A DNA stretch of 64,000 nt from Hymenobacter sp. GOD-10R (GCF_035609205.1 NZ_CP141188.1:62001-126000); one strand, 5' to 3'; positions 9,532 through 18,358 are shown, counted from the first letter of the stretch. Notes: a model not told the origin generated them from the letters alone. Translations and numbers: made by a program.

Positions 9532-11247
9532 TTACTGCGCCTTGTAGTACATAACCATGCTATTCCCTCTTATCCGCAACTGTGTTGCAGTAATAGCTTC
9601 AAGGGTGTAGCTGACGCTTCCGGAACCTGAAGCAAGAGGTATGGAAATCAATGTCGTTGTAGGTGATGTTTTTGTGACACAAAATGGCCCAGTTGTAGTA
9701 CCTATTTGTGCAATGTAGTATGTGCAAGTGGAGGAGACAGAGATTGGGTAGCTTCCGGACGCATCCGTGTTGGCACACGTACCGGTGGAAGAAAATACCA
9801 GCTTTGGAGTACCTGCTCCATTAAAGGTGGCTTTAGGGCAGTGGAGATTATTGGATGACAGATCGTCGAAGCCTTCCGCCACCCAGGTCCTAGAACTACC
9901 ACCGGTTAACAACTGCAAAATTGGATTGGCTACGTCAATACAGTTGTTGTTGGCTGTGGCGGTGAATGCGGCGGTTGCTGAAGCCGAAGATTTCACTGCA
10001 GCGTTTAGTTGCTGCGTGCCAAGTGTACTGCCTAACGTCCAAGTAGTCTTTACTAAGCCGTTGGCATCACTCACTGCGCTACTCGGCGTGGCGCTTCCAC
10101 TGGTTGCATCTTTGGGCACAAACGTTACGGTGACGCCTTTCTGGGCGACCCCGTCTTCATCGACAACCTTTAGTTGGACCGGTTGCGGTAGCTGCGCGTA
10201 GAGTTGGCCTGTTTGCCCATCCCCCGAGAGTTTCGTTAACTTATATTCTGGGAAGAAGCGTATGACTCCATAGCTTGACCCGAACCATGTAGTAGTTAGT
10301 GTTAGGGGACGGGGGCCCCTGCCAGGGCCTCGGTTAGCTTTCATCTGTTCGAGGACGCAAGCCTCATCGATGACGCCATTTTTTAAACAGGGCTCTTCAG
10401 GGTCAGAATGTAGTCTGTAGGAACAGTCTGAGCCATTCGATTGAAAGATACCTAATCCCTTGGCATCTCTCAGCACAATGCCAATGTGGTGAGGTGCTTG
10501 GTCCGGCCAAAATATGATGTCTCCAGATTCCAAGTCGCTGATAGACACGTCTACTTTCCGTGCTTCTACATGATAGGAGCTGCTTTGTAACGCTTTGTTC
10601 CATACAGCGGGATCAGATTGTCCACTAGCGCCCTCCGCGTCTAGTTTTAAATTTGCTCCGGCAGCAACTCGGAGGATAAAGCCACTGCAGTCCAAGCCGT
10701 ACAACGCCTCTGTTCCCCAGGTGCCTTTATACCCCCTTTTCGTAACATCTGCTTGAGTCTGAATAGTTGTGGGGCGTCCTGGTGTACGCGACGCGTAGGA
10801 CTTGGCGCCATATACGTACGCTAACCCATTGGGCTGAGCAGGTTCGTTACTTTGTACGCCTTGCGCTTGCTGATGCAGCTTTCGTGTGGTGATGTTGTTA
10901 GCCACCACCTGCATGCGGGCAAGCAACAGGCGTTTTTGCGATTCATAATTCGTCGGCTCGCTAGCGGTAGCAACTCCTCCCCGCTGCAAAGAGGGATAAT
11001 CGTTCAAGAAGTTCGGGTCGTAGGCACGTAGCGTGTCTAACAACTTGCTCCCATCAGGCAATTCTAATTCGGATAATTTATAGGTTTTCTCCGCCTGAGC
11101 ATCCAAGAGTTCCACCAGCTTCTCGCTGGGTCGCTCTGGGTCATCCGGCGTAGACGGGTTAGGATCTTTGCTGGCACAAGCTTGTAGCACTAGAAGGGCA
11201 CCGAAGAGCAGCATTGGTACCCATCGAGAATTAATAAAAAAAGTCAT
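9532..11247 (-). CDS. NlpC/P60 lipoprotein with bacterial Ig-like domain
   Basis: Starting at the ATG at 11247, the protein (571 residues) opens with a lipoprotein signal peptide ending in LVLQAC, so it should be anchored in the envelope. A longer in-frame start at 11346 would bury the signal. The NlpC/P60 cell-wall hydrolase domain follows, with catalytic Cys C187 in GLDCSGFI and catalytic His H254 in APHHIGIV. The family cleaves peptidoglycan stem peptides. An Ig-like (Big_1-type) domain with the pattern LKVVDEDGVAQKGVTVTFVP follows at about residues 345-440. The last 110 residues are Thr/Ser-rich, contain four Cys, and resemble no domain I know. It is a single-gene unit. Substrate and partners are unknown. 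Confidence 0.82.
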   Translation of the reverse strand: MTFFINSRWVPMLLFGALLVLQACASKDPNPSTPDDPERPSEKLVELLDAQAEKTYKLSELELPDGSKLLDTLRAYDPNFLNDYPSLQRGGVATASEPTNYESQKRLLLARMQVVANNITTRKLHQQAQGVQSNEPAQPNGLAYVYGAKSYASRTPGRPTTIQTQADVTKRGYKGTWGTEALYGLDCSGFILRVAAGANLKLDAEGASGQSDPAVWNKALQSSSYHVEARKVDVSISDLESGDIIFWPDQAPHHIGIVLRDAKGLGIFQSNGSDCSYRLHSDPEEPCLKNGVIDEACVLEQMKANRGPGRGPRPLTLTTTWFGSSYGVIRFFPEYKLTKLSGDGQTGQLYAQLPQPVQLKVVDEDGVAQKGVTVTFVPKDATSGSATPSSAVSDANGLVKTTWTLGSTLGTQQLNAAVKSSASATAAFTATANNNCIDVANPILQLLTGGSSRTWVAEGFDDLSSNNLHCPKATFNGAGTPKLVFSSTGTCANTDASGSYPISVSSTCTYYIAQIGTTTGPFCVTKTSPTTTLISIPLASGSGSVSYTLEAITATQLRIRGNSMVMYYKAQ

Positions 11248-11665
11248 AATTGGTGAAGAATGACTACTGTGAGGTTCAAACGTATTATATTTTAATCCTG
11301 ATTTGACGTAAAAATATACAATTTTTATCCTGCCGTAGCTAAGCAAGGCGCACTTTTCATAGGCACCTTTGGGGTGCTGTAGTTGTGCTATTGAATCTAC
11401 TCAAAGTAAGTTCTGCTGCTTGGCCCTAAACCAACGGTTTTTGGGCAGTTTCTAAGGCTGCGAATACACGCTAGAAACGCCGTTTTTCAGGACTGATTTT
11501 GGTACCCTTTTTTGCGCACCATCAGAAGATCTTGTTGTATAGGTTGTGCACGCCATAGAAAAGTGTGGTACCCTGCGACTACTTTACGTAGTTATCTGGT
11601 GGCAAATCCGTAGTTATACTTCTGGAGTCCGTAGTAGCCGCTTTTTTCCGGCCGTACAACCAGGG
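11248..11665. other. divergent intergenic region before the BLUF gene
   Basis: This 418-base stretch separates the NlpC/P60 gene from the BLUF gene and should hold both promoters. A longer BLUF reading frame begins at 11546, but its extra 40 residues have no domain-like features. I see no other gene. Confidence 0.4.
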
Positions 11666-12247
11666 ATGGAAGATCTCTCGACAGAAGCGGCGCGACGCCG
11701 GGCCATTGCCTGGGCCACGGCCTTGGCAGCTAATACTCCCCTGGAACCACAAGCCTACGAACGAGCGCTACTAGATGAGTATGCCGTGGGGACCCTTTCC
11801 CTGGAACAGGTGCTGCGCCTACTTGATGGACGAATCAAGCACGTGCTCTATCGCAGCCGTGCAACACAGGCCTTCGAGGAAGAGCAGATTAGCGAACTGC
11901 TCGAGGAATCACGTGCCTGGAATGAAAGGCACGGCATCACGGGGCTGCTGTGCTACAGTGATCGCCAGTTTGTGCAGTTGCTAGAAGGCAATTCTGACCC
12001 CGTGGACTTGCTCTATAGCCGCATTCAGCGCGACACCCGCCACCGACAAGTAACGACCCTAAGTACCGCGCACGGGGCACAGCGCTTTTTTGCCGATTGG
12101 CAAATGGGCTTCGTGACCGTGGACGAAGGGGAGTTTCACTGGGTACTAACCAGTTTGGATCACCCGAGCTATAATGCCTCTCTCATCGAGCAGTACGTGC
12201 GGGATCCACATTTGCGCACCCTGCTAGAAGCTTTCAGTAAGGCGTAA
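11666..12247 (+). CDS. BLUF-domain blue-light sensor with N-terminal helical extension
   Basis: The 193-residue protein has a BLUF domain (about residues 57-150), which binds FAD and responds to blue light. The photochemical residues match AppA in spacing: Y62 (YRSR), N86 (WNERHG) and Q104 (FVQLLEG) are 24 and 18 residues apart, as are Y21, N45 and Q63. W145 and M147 sit where AppA has W104 and M106. The first 55 residues are helical and include YAVGTLSLEQVLRLLDG, which resembles the C-terminal helix motif of VbhA-like antitoxins; that match is tentative. No output enzyme is fused, so signalling must go through a partner protein. The start at 11666 is preferred because the 40 upstream codons look non-coding. 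The gene stands alone and ends before a strong hairpin. Confidence 0.88.
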   Translation: MEDLSTEAARRRAIAWATALAANTPLEPQAYERALLDEYAVGTLSLEQVLRLLDGRIKHVLYRSRATQAFEEEQISELLEESRAWNERHGITGLLCYSDRQFVQLLEGNSDPVDLLYSRIQRDTRHRQVTTLSTAHGAQRFFADWQMGFVTVDEGEFHWVLTSLDHPSYNASLIEQYVRDPHLRTLLEAFSKA

Positions 12248-12276
12248 TCCTACTACGTTCACATTACTTGGGCAAA

Positions 12277-12310
12277 AACGGCCCCGAAAAACCGCGTTTT
12301 CGGGGCCGTT
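12277..12310. terminator. hairpin terminator after the BLUF gene
   Basis: AACGGCCCCGAAAA and TTTTCGGGGCCGTT form a perfect 14-base stem about 30 bases after the BLUF stop codon. It also faces the end of the Hxs operon on the other strand, and belongs to the same hairpin family as 9346-9383. Confidence 0.75.
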
Positions 12311-12418
12311 AAGTCGGGTACTAAATGTGTTCAGAAAAGAACCCTTTATAGAATAGGAGCAGCGTCGATCTCGATGTATTCTAAATAAAGATAGCCTCCT
12401 GTTGAGGAATTTCTTTAC

Positions 12419-12589
12419 TCAACATCCACAGCCTTTGCCTGTAGTCCAAGTGCAGCCGTGAGTAGAACAATCGGATTTATTATACTTACTACAACCGCAT
12501 TTACTTCCTTTTGAGGTAGAAGGGCTAGGGGAATCGCCGCTACATCCTGCCACGGCAGCCAAAGAGAGAATTAGTAGAAGTTTTCGCAT
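12419..12589 (-). CDS. 56-residue Cys-rich lipoprotein at the end of the Hxs operon
   Basis: This small gene starts 4 bases after the hxsC stop codon, so it is almost certainly in the same operon and translationally coupled. The product begins MRKLLLILSLAAVAGCSGD, a lipoprotein signal with the lipidated Cys at residue 16. A short Ser/Pro/Thr linker follows, then a compact Cys-rich tail with CGC at 31-33, C41, C46 and a terminal GKGCGC. The tail also has Lys, Tyr, Trp and His. I know no named family for it. Small secreted peptides beside two radical SAM enzymes are typical modification substrates, so it may be a second target of HxsB/HxsC besides HxsA. It could instead be a metal-binding or redox lipoprotein. 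Its presence as a gene is well supported by frame, signal peptide and coupling. Confidence 0.75.
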   Translation of the reverse strand: MRKLLLILSLAAVAGCSGDSPSPSTSKGSKCGCSKYNKSDCSTHGCTWTTGKGCGC

Positions 12590-12593
12590 ATGG

Positions 12594-13760
12594 TTATTCG
12601 TTTGTCATAACGAAGAGCTGCTCTGGCGAAATAGCACGAATGTGCGCGCTATGCAGGCTGGCACACGAAGCAAAAAAGCCCCCGCACTGCTCCTGCACCC
12701 CGCAACCATCACACGCGGGCAGATAGATATTCTTCCAGTCCGAGATCGAGCGGCGAGCAAAGCCCCACAGCGACTCGGGTAGCAAGCAGAGCTGGTGGTT
12801 GTAGATGGAGACGTGCAGGCGATGCAAGGCTAAGAACTCTACCGCTTCCTGCAGTTGGGTCATGTATTCCACCGGATCCATCCACAGCTTATCCCTGTTG
12901 TGGGGCGTGTAGCCTGTGTTCTCCAGGCCCATGAAGGTGACGTGCTCGACAAAGGGCAAGTTGCGGTAGATGAACTTGGCTAGCTTGACCAACCGAGGCA
13001 CGGTCAAGCGGTGTACCACCACGCGAATTTCTACCCGTTGCCCGACGGCTGCCAAGTGATGCAAGCCCCGCACGGTTTGGTCAAATGCCCCCGGCGCTTG
13101 CACGATGTAGTCGTGCAAGTGGTAATGATCCGCGTAGAGCGGAATACCCAGCATAAGCTGCGGCAACTCCAAGGCGCCTAAGCGCTCGGCGAAACCCTTC
13201 CAGGCAAACGTGCGTCCATTGGTCAGGCAATGCAACTCCGTGGTAGGCAAGTGCTGCTTGCACAGGCCGAGCAGCTCAAAGAAGGCGTCTCCCAGCAAAG
13301 TAGGCTCCCCGCCCGTGATGCCTAGCTCCGCGCAATCCGCGGGAATCAGCGGAATCACTTGCCGGTACAGCTGCATCAGATAGCCCGTGTCATCCCGGTC
13401 TTTCGGCGGCTGTGAGCACATCAGGCAGTTACTATTACAGCGCTCCGTGGCCAGCAGAAAGTTCTGCCGGGACTGTACCCGGTACTGGCGTACGATCTGC
13501 CCATTCGGATCCAAGGAGACCACATCGCCTTCATCGAGATCGGCGAGCGCTAGCAGGTTGTACACACAGGGGGTCTGTAGTTCCGCCGGCACCTGCAGAG
13601 CTGAGGTGAGCACCGCCCCAAAGCCTGCGGCATGTGCAGGATCAACGCGCGCGGCATCGACCACCAGAAAACGGTTATGACCACCTTGCGCCGGATCATA
13701 GGTAATAGTGCCCACCAAAGAGATTGTAATCTGGTGTGCGTTTCCTCGAATACGTAACAT
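12594..13760 (-). CDS. hxsC: His-Xaa-Ser system radical SAM protein HxsC
   Basis: The 388-residue protein carries the radical SAM iron-sulfur motif CNSNCLMC (C108, C112, C115) and the LGITGGEPTLLG region that follows in this superfamily. A Cys cluster near the C-terminus (CDGCGVQEQC) fits an auxiliary-cluster site. It is the third radical SAM-type position of the known His-Xaa-Ser cassette, in the order hxsA-hxsD-hxsB-hxsC. HxsB and HxsC are thought to modify the HxsA repeat protein, but the chemistry has not been shown as far as I know. The gene begins 7 bases after hxsB and is followed directly by the Cys-rich lipoprotein gene. Confidence 0.85.
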   Translation of the reverse strand: MLRIRGNAHQITISLVGTITYDPAQGGHNRFLVVDAARVDPAHAAGFGAVLTSALQVPAELQTPCVYNLLALADLDEGDVVSLDPNGQIVRQYRVQSRQNFLLATERCNSNCLMCSQPPKDRDDTGYLMQLYRQVIPLIPADCAELGITGGEPTLLGDAFFELLGLCKQHLPTTELHCLTNGRTFAWKGFAERLGALELPQLMLGIPLYADHYHLHDYIVQAPGAFDQTVRGLHHLAAVGQRVEIRVVVHRLTVPRLVKLAKFIYRNLPFVEHVTFMGLENTGYTPHNRDKLWMDPVEYMTQLQEAVEFLALHRLHVSIYNHQLCLLPESLWGFARRSISDWKNIYLPACDGCGVQEQCGGFFASCASLHSAHIRAISPEQLFVMTNE

Positions 13761-13767
13761 GCCTAGC

Positions 13768-15258
13768 TTAGCTAAAATCCGCTACCCAGCGGCGGAAAAT
13801 GTCCTCAATGCGCGGATCCGTATCCATCAGTTCAAAGAGGTAGCGGATAATTTCCATGTTCTTCTGGCAGAACACACTCGTAGGCCGGTGCCCGTACATA
13901 TCGCCTTGCGTGGCATGGTGTAGCACCGGATCGGCGCCACAGTAAGGCTGAAAGGCGCATTCGGAGCAGCCCGCCAATCCTTCGTTGGACCACACGCCAG
14001 CAATCTCCTGGGCTTTGGCGCCGTAGAAGAGTTCCTGGTAGGTGTGCGTATCCAGGTGGCCGAGGCGGAATGTGTCGTCCTGCATTTCGGCCAACATGCG
14101 CGCCTCATCGGAGGCATACACGGCCCCATCGTAGTTGAACACGACCACGCTGTTCACCAGACCCGCCGGGGATTGCAAGTCCACGTATCCTACTGAGAAG
14201 GGCGTCAGAATCTTGCGCAGGATGATAGTGGCGTAGTCCTCGCGGAAGTAGTGGCCCCGGAAGTTATAATCCAGAATGTGCGCCAGGGCCGTTTTGTAGA
14301 AGGTTAAAAAGGTGTCGGTGGCGTACTTATTCTTCTTGTCGCTGCGTAAGGCAAAGCCGTAGGGCGAGATGGGCCGCAGAAAAATGCTTTTGAAGCCGCG
14401 GGCGTAGTACTCGTCGACAATGGCCAGCGGGTGCTGCAGTGAGAGGGTGGAAGTGGTCATCAGCGCCGAGACGCGATCCTCGCCCACCCACTGGCGAGCC
14501 CGCTCGATGCCTTGCACCGTCAGCTCGTAGCTGTTGCGCTTAGGCCGGTGCCGGTTGGCGTTGTGCAGGAACTCGGGACCATCCAGCGAAGTGGAGATCA
14601 GGATCTGGTGCTGCTGGCAGTACTGTAGGATCTCGTCCGTGACTACCGCCAGGTTCGTGCAGATCACAAAGGTGATGTACTTGCCCGCTTGCTGGGCTAG
14701 CCGTTCAGCGCGCTCCACGCCGTACTGGATCAACTCGAAGGCGAGTAGCGCCTCTCCCCCTTGGAACTCCATGGTGACGTATGGGTTCGGCGACTGCAAC
14801 ATCAAGTCAATCCCCTGCTCCAAGTGGTGCCGGGCCATGTTGAACGCGTCTTGATTCGCCGTCACGCGCGAGACCTGGCAGTAGTGGCAGGTGTGCTCGC
14901 AGCGCAAGGTCACCACGAAGATGTGCAGCGCGGTGAAGTGATCCAGAAAAGCCTTCTTGGTGCGATAACGGGTGGCTAGCACATCCAGCAGCGGCAGTTC
15001 GGGGGCATCGGCGATGAAGAAGCCCGCCAGCAGGTCCGCGTACAATTCTTCCTCTTGCTCGCGGTCCAATTGCCGGGTGACTAAACGGGCTACCGTACCC
15101 CGTGGCACGATCAGGTAATCTCCTACTTCGCTGACGAGTACTTCCCGCTGGGGGCTGAGCACGTGAAAGCGGAAGGGCAGTAGGTGGTACTCCTCTCCTT
15201 GAGTATATGTGTCTGCCGTCTGGAACTTGCGGGTTTTACGGGTAACGGTTGTTATCAT
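13768..15258 (-). CDS. hxsB: His-Xaa-Ser system radical SAM protein HxsB
   Basis: The 496-residue protein has the radical SAM motif CEHTCHYC (C120, C124, C127). It is followed by EFQGGEALL, the equivalent of the usual GGEP segment, and by a C-terminal SPASM-like Cys cluster (CSECAFQPYCGADP, then a further Cys). SPASM enzymes such as anaerobic sulfatase maturases and peptide-modifying enzymes use extra clusters to act on peptide side chains. The start codon overlaps the hxsD stop by four bases, so translation is coupled. The N-terminal 110 residues form a separate domain that may bind peptide, comparable to RiPP recognition elements; that last point is inference. Confidence 0.87.
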   Translation of the reverse strand: MITTVTRKTRKFQTADTYTQGEEYHLLPFRFHVLSPQREVLVSEVGDYLIVPRGTVARLVTRQLDREQEEELYADLLAGFFIADAPELPLLDVLATRYRTKKAFLDHFTALHIFVVTLRCEHTCHYCQVSRVTANQDAFNMARHHLEQGIDLMLQSPNPYVTMEFQGGEALLAFELIQYGVERAERLAQQAGKYITFVICTNLAVVTDEILQYCQQHQILISTSLDGPEFLHNANRHRPKRNSYELTVQGIERARQWVGEDRVSALMTTSTLSLQHPLAIVDEYYARGFKSIFLRPISPYGFALRSDKKNKYATDTFLTFYKTALAHILDYNFRGHYFREDYATIILRKILTPFSVGYVDLQSPAGLVNSVVVFNYDGAVYASDEARMLAEMQDDTFRLGHLDTHTYQELFYGAKAQEIAGVWSNEGLAGCSECAFQPYCGADPVLHHATQGDMYGHRPTSVFCQKNMEIIRYLFELMDTDPRIEDIFRRWVADFS

Positions 15259-15647
15259 ATGGCTTCGCCCTGCGGTGCTTCAGACGTCAGCAGAAAGCCG
15301 ACTGGGTCGGAAATGTCGGTGAGTAGGGGCTGCTCAGTGTCGAAGTGAGCGAATGCCTTTGCAATGAGTAGCTCCCGCACCGGACGGGTTTCCTCCGCAA
15401 TAAATTCACGCAGTTTGAAGTCAATTAAATCATTGTGCACTTGGTCCACGAGGGTAGTAGGGGAAACGGGAAAGGAAGTACCTTCTTTGGGCCGCAATTG
15501 CACGCGTGTCTGCGTAGTCGATATAGGTTCCAGCAGGACTTGGTAGTCGCGCGTGTACCAGTAAAAGCATTTGTGCAGAGTGGCTTGGCTATACTGAGCC
15601 GCATCCAGTACAAACGCTAGGGTTTGTTCGGTAAGTATTACCTGCAT
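15255..15647 (-). CDS. hxsD: His-Xaa-Ser system protein HxsD
   Basis: This 130-residue protein lies between hxsA and hxsB, the standard position of HxsD. It has no signal peptide or membrane segment. It is rich in beta-strand patterns (QVLLEPISTTQTRVQLRP) and ends in a helical segment with LREFIAEETRPVRELLIAKAF. HxsD has no established activity; a chaperone or recognition role toward HxsA would fit its size and place. It starts 2 bases after the hxsA stop and overlaps hxsB by four bases. The assignment rests mainly on gene order and length. Confidence 0.75.
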   Translation of the reverse strand: MQVILTEQTLAFVLDAAQYSQATLHKCFYWYTRDYQVLLEPISTTQTRVQLRPKEGTSFPVSPTTLVDQVHNDLIDFKLREFIAEETRPVRELLIAKAFAHFDTEQPLLTDISDPVGFLLTSEAPQGEAI

Positions 15648-15649
15648 AC

Positions 15650-16411
15650 TTAGGGGAGTTGAAGCAGAGTAAGGGTTTGTGGGCCTGCCACGCCATCAGC
15701 AGTCAAACCTTGTTCCTTTTGAAAGGCCTTCACTGCTGCATTCGTCGTCAAACCAAAGTTGCCATCGGCTGTAAGCTGATAACCAAGCGCCATTAGAAGC
15801 TTCTGCATCGCTTGCACATCCGTACCGCGATCGCCAAGTTTCAGTACGCGGGCGCCTAGATCGTAAACGGGCAGCAATACTTCCCCATTTTCGGAGTAAT
15901 AAGTTGGAGTAGTATACGAGGGGACTCTAGTAGACCTCGCCCGAGAACCACTCGCTTTCTTCGTCTTCATCTTAATCTTAAAGGAAGAAGTAGCAGGTGT
16001 ATAGGATCGGACAGAAGGGGTGGAATAGGAACTAGAGCTACTGGAAGGTGTCGTATAGCTAGCCGAGGAATAGTGGGAACTGTGCGAGCTATGCGAGCTG
16101 TGCCCACTGCTAGAAGAAGAGTAATGCGAGCTATGGGAACTGTGAGACCGGTGCGAACTATGGGAGGTATGCATCATAGCTTTGCTAGCCAGCGGATTGG
16201 CAGCATTTAGCTTAAGCACGAGTTGCGGCTTACGCTTGAGCGTGCGCAACCGGGCCACAAAGTCTTCATCAAGTTTGAGCGAGGCCCCGCTTTCAAAAGG
16301 ACTTGCTTCCGCCTTACCAGTAAAGGCGAACAAACTAGTGTAGAATAATAACAGGGCTTTGGTAAAGAGCGCCTGCATGCCTAATTCGGGGGCATCAAGG
16401 TCGTCTGACAT
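15650..16411 (-). CDS. hxsA: His-Xaa-Ser repeat protein HxsA with peptidoglycan-binding domain
   Basis: The 253-residue protein has ten His-Xaa-Ser triplets in two blocks (six, then four, split by SSSSSG) around residues 80-115. Ser/Tyr/Thr/Pro-rich and Lys-rich segments follow. The last 65 residues are a peptidoglycan-binding domain of the PG_binding_1 type (LGDRGTDVQAMQKLL through GVAGPQTLTLLQ). A hydrophobic helix at residues 12-30 (MQALFTKALLLFYTSLFAF) suggests a signal or membrane anchor. The repeats are the presumed target of the radical SAM enzymes HxsB and HxsC, and the PG domain would hold the modified product at the cell wall. It is the first gene of the operon. A shorter start at Met12 is possible. 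Confidence 0.88.
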   Translation of the reverse strand: MSDDLDAPELGMQALFTKALLLFYTSLFAFTGKAEASPFESGASLKLDEDFVARLRTLKRKPQLVLKLNAANPLASKAMMHTSHSSHRSHSSHSSHYSSSSSGHSSHSSHSSHYSSASYTTPSSSSSSYSTPSVRSYTPATSSFKIKMKTKKASGSRARSTRVPSYTTPTYYSENGEVLLPVYDLGARVLKLGDRGTDVQAMQKLLMALGYQLTADGNFGLTTNAAVKAFQKEQGLTADGVAGPQTLTLLQLP

Positions 16412-17028
16412 ACAGCTATAGAAAAGTAAATAGTAAGAAGTGGAGAAAAACGAAAATCACATCAGTAGATTACAATAAAGACGCAGAAGCAATGCAGGAA
16501 ACGGATAGTGACTTCCTTCACAGCATACCAGTACTGGTGAAATGCGCCTTGTACCTCGGTGTAGCTAGTGTCTAGGAAAGGAGCCAATGTTTGGCCACCA
16601 GGCAGGAGCAGTAGTCGCTGCATCCCGCAGCGGTCCTTGTTGGTGCTTTATCAGAGTACTGAACTACCTACTAAACAGGCAGCCGCTGATAAGCTAAGTG
16701 TGCATGCGCATCATAGCGCCAATAGATACGCTCCTCTTGCCGTTGTGCAAGGTAGGATACGTCGTTAGCCAATAGCTCGAGAGGAATCGGGTGGAAAGCA
16801 TAAGAAGGACTGTATAAGAATAGCGATTGATAGCATCCTGCACCCCAATGAATAGATTTACATGATGGTAGTCAGCATACCAATATAGAAAATTTTAGAA
16901 TAAATAGTAATAGTCGCTGAAGTAGTAACTATTACGGAGCCCTATCTAGCCATACTATCTGCTTGTTGCTTTTACTTGGATCAACGCCTTAATAAGTCTT
17001 AACAGGTTTGAGCTTGCTCACCTGTAGG
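16412..17028. other. 617-base intergenic region upstream of the Hxs operon
   Basis: This should contain the hxsA promoter (its left side) and the 3' end of the MORN-like gene (its right side). Open frames here are short and have no recognisable domains. I see no strong hairpin, and no gene that I would call. Confidence 0.4.
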
Positions 17029-18012
17029 CTACTTGCACGCTTGAACCAAAGCCGACACGCTGAGCGTGGCGGTAGCGGAGGTAATCTCGTTATTGTTGTC
17101 GACGCAAACGTAGAGTCGCTGCGTTCCCGCACGCACGGATAACTCGCGCGTTTCCTGCGTGATGTTGCGTGCTACGCGGTAACAATCCGCCGTGTTGGTG
17201 ATGCGCCCCTTGGTAGCCATGAACTCTTTGGCGGCCTCTGGCTGATCGGTGATGTACCAGTGGCATTGGGTGCTCACGGCGGGAGCGGCATCCGCGCGGT
17301 TCTGGCTTGCCAATGCTTTCGCCCCGGTCAGCAAGGTAGCGGTGGTCGTCATAGTTGGATCGAAAGCCACCGCCCCTAATACTAGCGCCGTACTCCAGCT
17401 AATGGGCGGTTGTCCCTCGTCGCGCACATCTAGCTTGTAGATGGCCCCGACGGTGCCTTCCGGTAGATTGACGACGAAGACCGTGCGACTACTGCCGGAG
17501 TTATAGTACGAATGCAGCTTGGCCGTGCTCACGGGCAAGGCGTCCTGATAGGTATAGCGGCATTGTACGAGGCGCCCGTCCTCGTGCCATTGCTGGTAAT
17601 CGCGTTGCCGCTCGCCTTGTACGAACGTGCCGCGAAAGTGTAGCTGCCCCGTTTCGTACCAGGCCGTACACAGCCCACTAGGGACATCCGGCGCTTCCTG
17701 CACCAATTTCCCTTGCCACTGCTTTTTCCAGGAAGGATAAAAATAGTCGCGTACCGTCCCCGTGGGCTTCCCGTCCGCCGTATGGCGCACAATGCGTGCG
17801 TACTGGCGGTCCTCCGGCACCTGCGTTCGTTCCCAATCCTGATCGAAGTAGAGCGTGTCGGGTGGTGCCAGGGGCGCGGTGATGGGCTTGGCGCGCTGCG
17901 CCCATAAAGGGAGCGGCAGGAAAATACCCAGCAACACGACGTGCATAGGCAACTTTGTAAGCGCAGGCAGGGGGAACACGCCGCGCAAGAGGCGATAGAA
18001 TGGCGATAACAC
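17029..18012 (-). CDS. secreted MORN-like (YwqK-type) repeat protein
   Basis: The 327-residue protein begins with a hydrophobic segment ending PLWAQ, a typical Bacteroidota signal peptide; Met23 (17946) is an equally good start. Residues about 110-150 carry two MORN_2/YwqK-like repeats (GLCTAWYETGQLHFRGTFVQGERQ and QQWHEDGRLVQCRY), a pattern that usually folds as a beta-solenoid. The C-terminal 150 residues contain four Cys and no recognised domain. Proteins of this kind are common in the phylum and rarely characterised. It stands alone, with 346 bases between it and the divergent AbiE pair. Confidence 0.6.
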   Translation of the reverse strand: MLSPFYRLLRGVFPLPALTKLPMHVVLLGIFLPLPLWAQRAKPITAPLAPPDTLYFDQDWERTQVPEDRQYARIVRHTADGKPTGTVRDYFYPSWKKQWQGKLVQEAPDVPSGLCTAWYETGQLHFRGTFVQGERQRDYQQWHEDGRLVQCRYTYQDALPVSTAKLHSYYNSGSSRTVFVVNLPEGTVGAIYKLDVRDEGQPPISWSTALVLGAVAFDPTMTTTATLLTGAKALASQNRADAAPAVSTQCHWYITDQPEAAKEFMATKGRITNTADCYRVARNITQETRELSVRAGTQRLYVCVDNNNEITSATATLSVSALVQACK

Positions 18013-18358
18013 GAGAGCCTGATTCGCTTTAAACGGTAAAGGGGCGCTTTGCTTCTCCAGATCTCATCCGACACTAGGCCGCCGTGGTTTCAGACTGGAA
18101 TAAGTGTAGCAGAGAATAGAATAAGATAGCTGCTGCAATAATATTAAAATATATTAATATATACTGCTCATTGCGGCCGTCGATGCTTGTAGATAAGCAA
18201 GAAACCTGCATAAGTAGTATGCAGCAATGCCGCTAAGGCAAGAGCGGCAGGCGTTTTTTTCTAGGTTCAAAGCGCCGTAAACAGCCCCTCTACTGTTTGC
18301 TTAAATGCTGGCTGTTCATTATTATTACGTGTTCATTACACATGAACATACGATAATA
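18013..18358. other. divergent promoter region before the AbiE pair
   Basis: The stretch is A+T-rich near 18140-18165 (AATATATTAATATATAC) and contains the operator described separately at 18313-18365. It should carry promoters for both the MORN-like gene and the AbiE pair. No other gene is seen. Confidence 0.4.

Noticed and set aside
11546..11665. Upstream start codon adding 40 residues to the BLUF protein
   Set aside because: The added residues have no domain character, and the ATG at 11666 gives the natural N-terminus.
16065..16175. Short repeated G/C/T/A pattern resembling a small CRISPR or tandem repeat
   Set aside because: It is the coding sequence of the His-Xaa-Ser repeats of HxsA; the units are 9 bases with no spacers.
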